From positions 23,221 to 87,220 of the forward strand of contig MU832101.1 of NCBI GenBank assembly GCA_029204225.1: a stretch of DNA of 64,000 nucleotides, in the 5' to 3' direction. Below the pieces are notes generated by a model that did not search any database, had not been told where the DNA came from, and saw only the letters and a program-made list of their open reading frames with translations. The translations under genes and the position numbers were made by a program. The DNA comes from Diphasiastrum complanatum (taxonomy: Eukaryota > Streptophyta > Lycopodiopsida > Lycopodiales > Lycopodiaceae). Positions 9,904-22,200 of the stretch are shown piece after piece (within the stretch, counting starts at the first letter, position 1; every line of letters begins with the position of its first letter).

Positions 9904-12900
9904 AAGAAAGAAAGAAAGCTTTATTAATGTCTTTTCCATGCCAAAAGGCATATAAGACTAATGAAGTACATGTCAAGTGTGTGGTAACCATGGGAGCGTA
10001 TAAAACGTCTCCAAAACTGTAATAAAGAAAACATCTAGTACAACTAAAGTACACGTATGTGAGTGTGTCTGTGCATAATAATCATATATATCGATGTCCA
10101 GATGTCAAGACTGTGCTGTGCTGCTGCTGCTGTAAAAGGGTGTAATATGAGCCACAACATGAAAAGGCACCGGAGCCTGCCGGCGTCGTCTATGCGCATG
10201 AGCATGTGTAGTAGTACGTCTCTGCATAGGATGTCTGGTGATCCTAATAGTAACGTGATGGTGAGAAGTACATTGTCTCTGATCTCTAGGCGGCTATCAT
10301 CAGCGGCATAATCCTCGTCCTCATGCGCTAAGTCACGTGGTCTCCGCCTAGTAAAGAATGAAGTGATCAATGGCTGTGAGGTAGAATGCTGGGGTGTCCC
10401 GTATAAATCTCTCCGTAGGATGAACATCTCACGTACCATCAGGGCGACATATCGTGGGTCCTCATAGGCAATGAGAGAGCGTAGAGTGGTAGGCATGTCT
10501 CGAAACATGCAATGATATCGTCCTCTGATCTCATAGTATATAGGGCAGCTGAAGATAAAGTGCTCCTCAGACTCCACCTCACCTAGAGAGCATAACTGGC
10601 AAATACGCTCCTCTCTCGGAATACCATGGAACCTCCCAGTCTCAATAGCTAGCTAATGAGAGGATACCTTGAGCTGTCCCAGTGTGAATCTGAGACAATG
10701 TGATAGTCCCGAATCTAAATAGTGTGGAATGACTGGTGTCCCTGATGCATCCAGCTCCAAGAAATGGGTCCGATAGAAAGCTGGCTTAACCCCTAACTGG
10801 TGGCGCCAAGTCCGCTCTAGATATGCGTGATAGAGGAATCGTCTGATATATTGATGGGTGCCTGAGGGAAGCTCTATGATAGAGATACCAAATGACTCAA
10901 GTAGGAGGTGAGATGCCTGAGAGAACCATGATAATCTGTAGCCCTGATCACAAAGGCGCTTTGAGGAGGATAGTGCAATTTGTATGTATCGTCTGTCTAT
11001 CTCTGGTAACGCCTGTATCCTCTGTATATAAGTAATGAGCTGGAAAGATGCCTCGATCTGTATAGGTGGAACTGCGAACTCGGCCAGGAGAATCTCAATC
11101 AACCGGGCTAGCATGGTGGTCTGTAGTCGTGAAAGACTGGCCCAGTGTGAAGAGGGGAGACCTGTACACCATGCCTCTGCCACATATAGAGCCGTGGGGG
11201 TGACAATGGTATCAAAAAGGTGACACTTACTACGAGCATCCTGGATGGACTTCCGGAAACAGAATCGCTCTAGCTGAACAAGGGAGGCATGTCCCTTCCC
11301 CAGTCGAGTGGTAGCAGCCTGTCTCAAGCTAAAAGTAGGACCTGAGAAAAGGATCCCCAGGTATGTGTAGGAAGGGACCACCTCTAGGACCTGTCCACCC
11401 AAAGTAAGCTCCTGTCGCTGCATGAATCTCGAGAAGTGTTGAAGACCATAACCTTGGTCTTCCCAATGTTCACCCCTAGGCCCCATCTGGTTCAAAACTC
11501 ATGTAAGCAATCCAACTGTCGCTGTAGACCCTCTCTAGTCGGTGAGACCAATACCACATCATCGGCATAAAGGAGGATAGCAATAGCCTGCAACCAGCAC
11601 CACCACACTGTGTAATGACTCTCCAATTCATCAATATATAAGCCAAAGAGGACCGGTGAGAGGGAACAACCCTGCTTCACCCCAATAGTGCTCCAAATGT
11701 GATCGGATATGCCACTGCTATGCCGGAAACATCCAAGGACACGCTCATAAAGTTCCATCACAGCAAGAACGATGTCAGTGGAGAAGCTTAGGTCTCGGAG
11801 TCTCTGGATGAGCATTAAGCGAGGGACAGAATCAAAGGCTTTCCTGAAGTCCACAAAACAACAGTAAACCCTCTTTCTCCTGTGCTTGGCCTCCTCAATT
11901 ACGGCCCGCAACGTGAAGATGTGATCTGCAGTAGAGTAATGGGCTCGAAAACCTGCCTGACCCATAGCATGTAGTCTCCTAGTCTCCGCCTCTGAGCTCA
12001 CAACAGACTGAAGTATAGTACCTTATAGCTTTGCTAGGACATGCCCAATCAGAAAGGGTGGTAGGGGAAACGTGGAATTCAGAGACTATGGGTACAAAGG
12101 ATGGTGACCCCATGAGGTAGTCAACGACACTATGTCCTCCACTGTGAGGGTGGCATGTATAACTGTCTGAATGTGGCCAGCAGGGTAAGCCATTATAAAT
12201 GGCTAGATCATGTGCCTCTCCAAACTGCAATAAGTGCTCACCATATGAAGTAGTAGGTCCCAAACTGTCCGCGGAGGTCCTGGTAACCCCAAGCATATCA
12301 CTGTCAAGGGCACGAACACGTAGTTGGTCAGTGGTGTCAAAGAACTCTGTCTGCCTCGAGGATGTCCGGGCATTAAAATCCCCTGTGAGGAGAATATGCC
12401 CTCGCTCTGATTCTTGTGAGAGGTCCTGATATGGAAATCCAATACCCTCAGCAAAAGACGAGGACTCTGGTGGAAAGTAACATGCTGCAATAAACAGATC
12501 TCTATCCAGACCAATATCTTGGCCCACGATGCGAGTCCACATGTAGCGGGCCTGCTCATCATGCCGAATGAAGTCAATACTGGGATGTAGAGTCTCTCTA
12601 TACAAGCAGGCGACCCCACCTGAACCTCGGCCGCTGGCAGATCTAGTCTCTCGTCGGAATACTGAGTCCCATCTATATCCAGGAAATGAAGGAAGTCCTT
12701 GCTCCAGGCTCTCGTGTGTCTCCATGAAGAATAATATATCTCTCCCTGTAATGAAATCAACAAGGTCCCCTACCGTAGAAAATGAGTGGATACCAGCACA
12801 ATTCCACACTCCAATCCGAAGATGGTGTGGATGGGGCCCCGGGGTGCTCCCAACCCCGGGCACCCCAAATCCCTAGCACTGGGAGCTGCTAGGCGCGCCA

Positions 12901-14252
12901 TCAAGAAAGCGCACCCGTCCATCTCGATAAATGACTCGTCTGCCAGACTCGCGGGCTGCCTGAAAGGCCGTACGCCTCTCCTCTACCTAGATATATGTGA
13001 CGTCGTCATCCATATAGATAGTGGTGCCGCGTAGCTTAGACCTGCACCGTAAAGCATCTCGGCGACTCTCTAGGGAAGTAAAACGGATAATGAGTGTGGC
13101 TGCATCTCTAGTGGTCCTCCATGCGGTATCTAACCCATTTGTCCTGTGCCCGAGAGTGGTGTCGAGAAAGCGTCTGGCTTCAGCCAAAGCATCCTGTGTA
13201 TCCGGGATCCCGTGAACTCTAATGTTGTGGGCTTTTTGGTCTCGAGATTTCTCTTCCGAGATGGTGGCTGAGATAACTGAGGAGATGGGAGCGCTTGGTT
13301 TGGTGCCTTTTTTCAGAACCGATGCCCAAGAGCGGGCCTCTTCTTGCTGCTTCTCAATCCTGGTTTCTCACTCCCGTATCATATTGGTGGTGGATTCCGA
13401 AGTTGCAGCCTGCTTGATCCCGATGGATTGTTCGAGTGATGCGACTTTGGATTGCAACAAGTTCTTCTCATTGATCAAGGAGGTAACCGTTCCTTTCAGC
13501 TCTGAGATTTCTTGTCGCAGGATCTTGAAATCGGCCTTGATTTGATCGATCTGCCAAGAGGAAAAAAGCTCGGTTGATTTGGAGGGCGTATATGGGATAC
13601 TTGCTGTAGATTGTGGCGCCGGGAGGGAAGAGGAGCTAGCACTGATTGGGGTGGGGAGGATGGGAACAGAGTCGGGAGAAAACGGCGGGATCGGTGGGCA
13701 CAAGCGGGCAAGATCTGTTGCCATGCAGGCAGACTGCTCTGCATGCGTAGCATGGGGGGGTGCCACCTCAGCAGGCAGCGTTGCCTGCGTGGCAGGCAGC
13801 ACTACCACCTCAGCAGCGTGGGTAGGCAAAGTCAGGTCGGCGAGGGGGGGGGTAGACAGATCAGCAAGGGGGTGGGTATCAGCATGGGTAGGTAGATCAG
13901 TGAGGGGGTTAGCGTGGGTAGGCAGCATCGGGGCAGGCGGATCAGGGGTAGACAGATCAGGAGAGGCAGGCAGACCAGTAGGCAGCCCTTTGCCAATAGG
14001 CAGATCCGCGAGGGGGGGTAGTCGCGAGGGGGGGATGCGATGGCAGGTCCGAGAGGGAAGGGGTAGTCGCGAGGAGGAACTAGTTAGATCAGCGAGGGGG
14101 GGGGGGTACACAGCATGATGAGGTGCGATGACAGATCCGAGAGGGGGGGAGTAGTTAGATCAGCGAGGGGGGGGGGGAAAGGGAGGTGGTAGCGAGGGTG
14201 GGGGGGGAGCGCGATGGTCTGCGGGCAGGATTGGAGCGCGGAGGGGCCATAG

Positions 14253-14319
<67 letters not shown>

Positions 14320-17300
14320 TATTAATGTTTGTTGAATGCCCAAGGGCACATAAGACAGAATAAATAAGTACATATCTCGTAGGATCACTGTCCATGTGGG
14401 ACAACATAAAAAAGAATCACTAGTCTAAGAGGAAAAGACAATATAGAACTCTCTCTAGTTAGTTAAAGACACATCTAACATAGAGTCATAAAAAGCATAT
14501 AAGAGCAAATATACAAGAGCTTAACCTCCAGCTTTGAAGAGGGTACAGGTGCAAGAGCTTAACCGCCTGCTCTGTTGAGGAAATAAAATATCAATCTCGA
14601 AAAAAACGTCTGATACTCATAGAAGATGTGATCTGCGGTCGAGGAGCTCTGGTAGCTCCGGAGGCGCGTGTAGATCTGACAAGAGGTGGTGGCTGGGCAT
14701 GCTGGGCCTTCGCCCTCACCGATATGACTGTCTCATCATCTGATAGGTCATCGCGCTCCTGCTTCTGAAAAAAGCTAGTAATGAGATGCTGGCCCGAATC
14801 AGTAATACTCTCCGATGGTAGCAAAGAGGCTCTCAACATAAGCATCTCTTGTAGTAAAAGGCCGACACATCTGGGATCCTGATACTCCAAAAAGGTACTG
14901 AGAGTAATAGGGGTGTCTCGATATAAACAATGATATCGACCTCGTATCTCAAAGTATGTAGGGCAGATGAAGATAAAATGGAACTCATCCTCCACTACAC
15001 CCAATGTGCATACCTGGCATATCCGATGCTCTCTCAAAATGCCTGAATATCTACCTGTCTCAATAGCAAGCTGATGCAAAGAGACTCGTAGCTGACCCAA
15101 TCTGTATTGGAGCCCAAAAGAAAGAGGAAGAGATAGATATAAAGGTCTAATAGGAAGTCCCAAACTGTCTCTGCGTAAGATATGTGCGCCATAAAAGGTA
15201 AGCTTGACTCTCCCATGATCAGGACTATCCCATACTATGTGACAATATCTATGATATAGCTGTTGTTTGATAAATGCATGAGTTCCCTGTGGGAGATCCA
15301 ACATCGAGAAGCCCCATGACTGGAAGAAAGCCGTCACATCACTGTACCAAGAAGATCTAGCCTGCTGTCCAGCTGTAGTTTGAGAAGAAGTAAGTGTTGC
15401 CATCACGAATCTGTGAGAATCCATGGTCTCAATGCGATGTAGAAAGGTAACAATCTGAAACAGAGCCTCAACCACCATGGGGAGTGAGGCGAACTCCGCT
15501 AAAAGAATCTCATGAGGAACTGATGGCTTCGTACGGATCATCCTTCCTAACATGGTGACCTGCAGGCGAGTGATGTCTCTCCAAGTACCCTGAGATATCC
15601 CTGGGCACCAAACCTCCGCCGAGCGTATAGCCACTGGTGAGACCACTGTAGAGAAAAGGTGGTCTCTAGTAGCAGGATCATGGATGTGGTAAGTTGTACA
15701 CACTCTCTCCATATATACCAAGGCAGCATGCCCCTTACGCAGTAGAGCAAAAAGTGAGTAAGGGGCCGGTGAACAGTACACCTAGTTAGGTGTAAGAGGT
15801 AACAATCTCCAACAGCTGTCCATCATAATAAAATGCGTCATCTCTCATGTGCTGCCGATTAGTATTAAACACCATTACCTTGGTCTTAGCAATATTCACC
15901 GTCAAGCCCCACACTAAGCAAAAACCATATAGAGCATCAAGATGTCGCTGTAATCCAGCGGTTGTAGAAGATAACAATGCCACATGATCTGCATATAATA
16001 GGATAGGAATAATAACATCAGCAAGTGGACATGCATCACCACCCTCCTCCTTGATGATCCGCTCTAGGTCATCAATGTACAATGCAAAAAGTGTGGGAGA
16101 GAGTGGACATCCCTGTTTGACCCCAACTGTGCTCTGGATAGAAGCCACCAGCTGCTGCCATCTCTGAAACGTGCTAATACCCTCTCATATAAGGTGTTGA
16201 TAGCCATGATGATATCCTGTGAGAAGCCAAGTGAAGATAAGCGCTGAAGTAGTAGGTGCTGTGGAACTGAGTCAAAAGCCTTGTGGAAATCCACAAAGCA
16301 GCGGTATACTCTCCATCTCCGATGTCGAGCCTCGTCTATGATGCAGCGTAGGACAAATGCATGATCAATAGTAGAATATCCGGGTCTGAAGCCAGCCTGT
16401 CCAAGAGCAAATAACTCATCTGATTCTGCCTGGGATCCATAGACTGCAGAACCGAGCCATAAAGCTTCGCCATCGTGTGACTGATCATGATAGTGCGGTA
16501 GTTATCGACGTTCATTGGATCACCAACCTTGAGAATGGGATGGAGAAGATTCGTGCACCAATTGGTGGGGAAGCCAAAGGTAACAGACATGTTAAATGTG
16601 TGGGCAATGTAATGAGAGAGAAGTTGGGAGACAGGTTTGAGGAAGTCCGAGTTAAGTGAGTCGACGTCTTTCGCTTTATGGGGTTGGGCTTTACAAATCG
16701 CGGATTCAACTTGGTCAGAGTAAAAAGAGAAAATGTAGCAGGTTGAGAGATAGGGATAGGGGGAGCATCTGTAGTGTATAATCGAGTAGCATATTCCACC
16801 CAAGAGTCGACATCAATAGGTGAAAGTAAGGAAGATTTCTTAGAAAAGATTTTCCAGAATAGAGAGGAGGAAGAGAAAAGGGAGTCTATGAGTTTCTGAC
16901 CATCTCTTGTTAGAATGGGTGGGAGAAAGAATGGTAAAGCTGTGAATGAGAGGAATCAAGGCTGGTGAGCCAATGAAGTAATCCACCACACTATGTCCGC
17001 CTCCATGTGGATGACAAGTGAACGCTATTGAATCTGGCCACTGTGATAAACCGTTCAGAATGACCAAGGAATGTGCCTCGGAGATCCTGAGTAACTGCTC
17101 ACCAAATGTAGTAGAAGGGGTAGCCTCATCATGAGATGTCCGCTCAAAACCTGTATCCAAAACATGAAGCTGGAGATAGTCCGTCATCGCATGAAATTCT
17201 GTCTGTCTGGTGGCCGTGCGGGAGTTAAAGTCACCTGCTAAAAGTACATATCCTTGGGGAGAAAAGATGGAAATATCCTCAGACAAAACCTGAAAAGGGT

Positions 17301-19185
17301 CCCCACCATAATCTGCAAATGTTGAACTCTGAGTCTTCTGCACATTTTTGGTTTTCAGTGGAATTCTGCTCCACGAACTATGCTATAGGGCAGGATACTT
17401 CGGGCCTCTGGTGGAGTTGCATGTTTGTACAGGTCGGTGTATACTCCTTCTATTCGGTTGGTGTCTCAGGATACTTATGGTCGTTACTTATGGCTTCAGA
17501 TTACTGCATCCTTCTTGGGGCTGGACCAAGACTTCTTTGTTGCAGTGTGCTACTTTGCTCCCCACACTTCAGTGTTTATGGATTTGGGAGGTGATCCTTT
17601 TCAGGCCCTTTTTGACGGCGTTGCTAGACTCTCGCTACAGGGTTACATATTGCTTGCAGGGGACTTTAACGCACGTACAGCCGCTCGCCAGACTGAGTTC
17701 TATGCTGACACACTCTCTCTTCATCCGTTGGATACCTCTTATGCCCGTTATTGTCAGGACTCATCAGCGACGATTACTCTTTTTGGGGAACAGCTCTGAG
17801 GTTGGCTCAAGCACATGGTCTCATTATCCTTAACGGTCTTGTTCAGTGGCCATCCTCCTGTGCATATACTTGCCACCCATTTGGTGGCGGTCACAACGTA
17901 GTGGACTATTTCATTGCATCTCCTGCTTTATTGCCCCGCCTGGCATCCTTCACCATCTCTACCCCGGTGCTCGCTGATCACCCTCTGCTCTACCTCTCCT
18001 TCTCCCTAGCGCCAAATCTGCCTTCTCCTCCACCTTCCGTCTTTGTTCGCCCCATACGCTATCGTATATCTCCTCATAGGGTTTTTTTTGCCTTATTCTT
18101 TTTCTTCAGCTGATTCAGGAGATTCGTGCATCTCACCCGGATAGATACATAGTTGTTGCGGTTACTTCTTCACGTGTCCTAGCTGATTCCCATGCCAAGC
18201 TCTCCTGGTACTAGCAGGCGTCTGATCTCTTACGACATCTGGGCATCTTTATCATGGATCTTCCTCGTGGTATGCATTCATGTATCTGAGGCTATTTATT
18301 CTGTCGATATAAGCAGCAGACTTGGAGCTCCCTCCCACCGTCCCGCATTCGACTGAGCTATTACCAGACACACTTCCCCTCTCTAGATCCTTCTGGTTTG
18401 CCATTGTTGCCGCTCTATCTCTCATAGCCCCTATCACGCAGCCTGCGCTATCGTCTTGGGCAGTTGTGCATTTCCTCTCATCAGCTTGCTATTGAGGCAG
18501 GTCGTGCATGGAATATCCCCCGGGAGCGTCGTCTATGTCGCTTGTGCTTGTTGCAGGAGGTGGAAGATGAAGCCCATTTCCTCCTCAGATGTCCATTGTA
18601 TTATGAGATACGGGGGGGGGGGGGGGTATTATTGTCTCTTTCGCGATAGCCTGCATACACTTCGAACTTTTGTCTCCTATCCTGATGCTCGTTGCTTGGG
18701 ACTTCTTGTTCGTGAGATGCTTAGTCTTCGTCAGTCTCATCTGCCTGTACCAGATCACGTTAGCCTCTCAGCAGTTGCTTCTCATTGGCTTCTTTCGGAC
18801 TCGAGCACATGCTGATGACTCCGATGATGAGATTCCTATCCCTGTGCCACCACCAAAAAAGCCCAAATGTAGTCGCCACTTGCCTCCATCAGGGCCCACT
18901 GCACACTCCACTCAACAGACACTTCACACTTACTTTCGCTGATATGTACTTATTTTCCACCTGGCCCGGGCTGTGGGCATTGGTACTTTTTCTGTAGTTT
19001 TTTTGTTATACCTGGCCCGGGTTGTGGGCTTATTTCACTTCTGCTTTGTTCTACTTTCATTTGTAGCTACTTTATAGCATTTTACGGCCACATCCTCCTA
19101 TGGATGATGCTCCCACTGTTGCTTGTACATATTTTCTTTTTGGTCTTATGCACCCACGGGTGCCCAAAAGACGTTAAGAAAGCTT

Positions 19186-19227
<42 letters not shown>

Positions 19228-22200
19228 ATGGTCCCTCCTCCCAAAAAGACTTCCTGTTATGAGACCATAATTGTATCGACTCAACAACACTTCTAGGTGC
19301 AGCTAACCACCGAAGGACAGAGGACAGTGTGAGTTATTGGCATGCATGCATACCATGCAGTAAGTATGAGGGCCAATAATGCCCATGCAGACACATGCAT
19401 GACAATTGGGGGCTATGCAGTCCTTCAGAAGTGGACTGGGACTCATGTATCAGTAACCCATGCATGTAGCATGACCAGTGGGTGTTAGCAACAACAACCA
19501 CCTACCACATGCAAACTCACATTGGGCTTGGAGGGGCATTCTTTAAGAGAGTGCATTGGTTGGGTGGATCAAACTAGCTTTGCCTTCCTTGTAGTTATGT
19601 TGTCTTAACACTCCCCCTTGCTCCGCCTCTCCACCTATTCCACGATCTTCCCCGCCCCTTCTGAATGTCCTCCAACCCTCGCTCCACCCCCACTGTTATG
19701 TACTTACATTCTTGCCTCAGTGTGAACACGTCAGACTTGTAAATTGTAAATTTGTAAATATTAAAATGGCTCACACCGGCCTGTGGTGTTCTATAAAACT
19801 GTAAATAGCAGGTTTTTGGTAACTTGTTGTCCTGCATATATTTGGTATAGGGTACTAGGTCTTAATTTAGAGGCTGCTAGACTGACCTCCTAAAAAGTAG
19901 GAGAGTTCACCGGTCAACGGGACACGTGTCATATGCTCATTGGGACACTTGGTCCACTGCATGAGTGACACGGGTCGCGACGGTCCTCCTACTCGCTTGC
20001 CAATTAGGGTACTGCCAAGTGGCAAGTGTCTATTGTGCATGGGGCTTGCCATGTGTTGACGATAAGAAAGGGTCAGGGTTAAGTGGTTGCTTGAGGATTG
20101 TGTATAAGTGAGCCTAGAGAGAGGCATTCCTCATCATAATCTATGTAGCAGGTGGCTGGGAGGAGACTTAGCAACAATGCTCTTATGTGTTTATGTGGAT
20201 AGTTTGCCATGTACTTTGAAGAGAAATCAATAAAGGATATTTGGTGCCTACTTTGGTGTTTTTTGGGTTGAATTCAGATAGCTTTGTGATACCCACCCCT
20301 CGCTCCATCTCCTCCCGACCCTCTTCCACTCCCCACTCCCTCCCAAAATGTTCCTATTGCTGTAGCAATCTGATGCTGCGCAGCAGCAGCAACAACGATC
20401 ATCTACTGCTACTGATACGTAGCAAAAACCTCCCTTTCCTTCTCTACCCAGCTTCTCCTCTTCTTCTTCTTCATCATCCTCATCTTCTTCTTCATCGTTA
20501 TCATCATCACATTCTTCCTCCTCCTCCTCATCATCATCATCATTTCGTGGGTGACAATTTTCAAAAAAGCTAGTAAGCCAAGTGTCCATAATTTTTCAGT
20601 TATTTTTGCTACTCTTTTAGAAGAGAAATCTAGGGATAAGAAAGCATTTAGAGTAAGCAGCAATCGCAGATACTCAAAACACCATTGAAGAAGCAAAAAA
20701 ATTTCCTTGAAACTACTCTTGAGTACCATACTAGTGATCTATATTTAGCTTGGAGAACAACAAGGGATTCGCTTTGGATCCCTAGAAAGTCGTCAAGATG
20801 CGTTACGTTGTAGAGCCAAGTTACAAGGTTCTCAAATCTATATAGATGATGATCTTACGTACATACAGGTTGAGGAGAGGCGTAAAGCCTTCCAAGACAT
20901 CTTTATTGCATCTTGTTATCTCCTCCAGTGTCCTCTTCCTTTGTGGAGGGTGTAGGCTCACCTTACATTGATCTTTCTATTGATATTATCAGGTATGCCG
21001 AACGAGGTTACGTCTTTCTTATTGGTGACCATAATGCCAGGACAGCTTCACAACAGACAGACTTCTATGATCTTATTGACCAGCTTTGGGTGCGTGCCCT
21101 TGCTGGAGATGACTTGAGATTTACCAAGACCTCAGAGGATGTTTCGGGCCCTTTCACCACTTATGGAGGGTACTTATTGTAGCTAAGAGAAGCTCACGAG
21201 TTGGCCATTTTAATGGTCTAGCTTGCTGGCACGACTCACGTATATATACTTATCATCCTCACAGTGGCAGACTGTTATGTACCCATAAGGGCATGCAACA
21301 GGAAACTTGAGGTGACAGTCTCATTTATGGGACGGAACGCTGATCTGGAGCTATAGGTCTTTTGGGTGCCACGTGTCAATGTCTTATTGGCACACGGTGA
21401 CTCTTTGTTATGGACCCGCGTCAGTGTGCACAACTGCTGCATGCGTGACTCCTATGGTTGGAGATGACTCCACCTAGACTATGTATATAGAGGTGGATCT
21501 CCAAGAGCTTGTCATTCATTCTCTCTTGGAAAATGAAGAGCTCTTCCACTGGTGGTCAGGTTAGGACGTTTATCTAGGCCTCAGGATGTAGGTAGGCGTT
21601 GAGGGTAAGGAACGGTGGTACGGGAGACCATGGCTCATCGGAGATCCGAGCTTGCTTGACGGTGGTCTATAGCTCCAGTGCACGGAGGAGAGGTGGCAGT
21701 ACCTCTATGGTTGGTGGTAACGTAGCGTTCGTGACTTGTTTGTGCTTTAGCAATGACTGGATCGACGATGGGAGTTCTAACATTTGGTAGCAGAGTCACG
21801 ATCATTATGTATAAGGTGCAATCATTCTTACTTAAGTTTTTGGTTGGTTTAAGCTTTTGGTTGATGTTTAGAAAGACTTAGTTGTTTTCGTTGAATCTAG
21901 ATGAACAACTTTGCTTTTTGGTTCGTTTGAATCCAAGGTCGTTTGGATAGAAAACGAGCCACCTTTGCTAGCTATGGTAGAAGTTTAACGGTTTTATAAA
22001 TATTTTTAGCCGTTTTCCTTGGCTGTTAAAATTTTAAGAAACTATTTATGTTTTTTGACCTTGGTTGGGAGTCAGAATCGTAAAAGAAAACTTGTAAATT
22101 TTGACTGTTATTTTGTTTACAGACAATAAAAAAAAATTAGAGGTTTTTTTATGGTTTGGAAGTCCGACTAACTGTCCGTATAGTTGTACGGATAAATTTG

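Larger units (their letters stand above)
9812..14257 (-). mobile_element. LINE A: near full-length non-LTR retrotransposon, internally deleted
   Basis: On the minus strand: Pro-rich/coiled-coil ORF1 region (14111-13368), RRM-like segment (about 13187-12987), EEP endonuclease (12863-12040), RT (12030-11492), C-terminal region with a CCHC knuckle and PIP-like motif (11495-10044), 3' hairpin, then a long (CT)n tail. The first part down to the endonuclease is in one frame broken by single stops. About 300 codons between endonuclease and RT are deleted near 12040, and a frameshift lies near 11493. It is not of the usual poly(A)-tailed plant L1 type: RT boxes FRKAFDSVP and [10 protein letters not shown] resemble other LINE clades. 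Confidence 0.85.
14258..17343 (-). mobile_element. LINE B: 5'-truncated non-LTR retrotransposon
   Basis: Minus strand, from mid-endonuclease ([14 protein letters not shown], about 17240) through RT and C-terminal region to a hairpin and (CT)n tail. RT pieces: [23 protein letters not shown] (16.5-16.6 kb), [18 protein letters not shown] (16294-16240), [20 protein letters not shown] and LLYADH (16148-15980; last Asp of YADD is His). The final 396-codon frame (15781-14591) carries the knuckle and PIP-like box. Frameshifts make it inactive. Its 3' tail directly abuts the 5' part of LINE A; its 5' end abuts LINE C head to head. Confidence 0.83.

Noticed and set aside
9763-10054. Ser-Leu and Arg-Glu repeat ORFs over the AG tract (also at 14084-14407)
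   Set aside because: They are translations of the dinucleotide tail and not genes.
14258-19226. LINE B and C as one element inverted by twin priming
   Set aside because: Both arms have their own complete 3' hairpin and (CT)n tail, so two separate insertions are needed.
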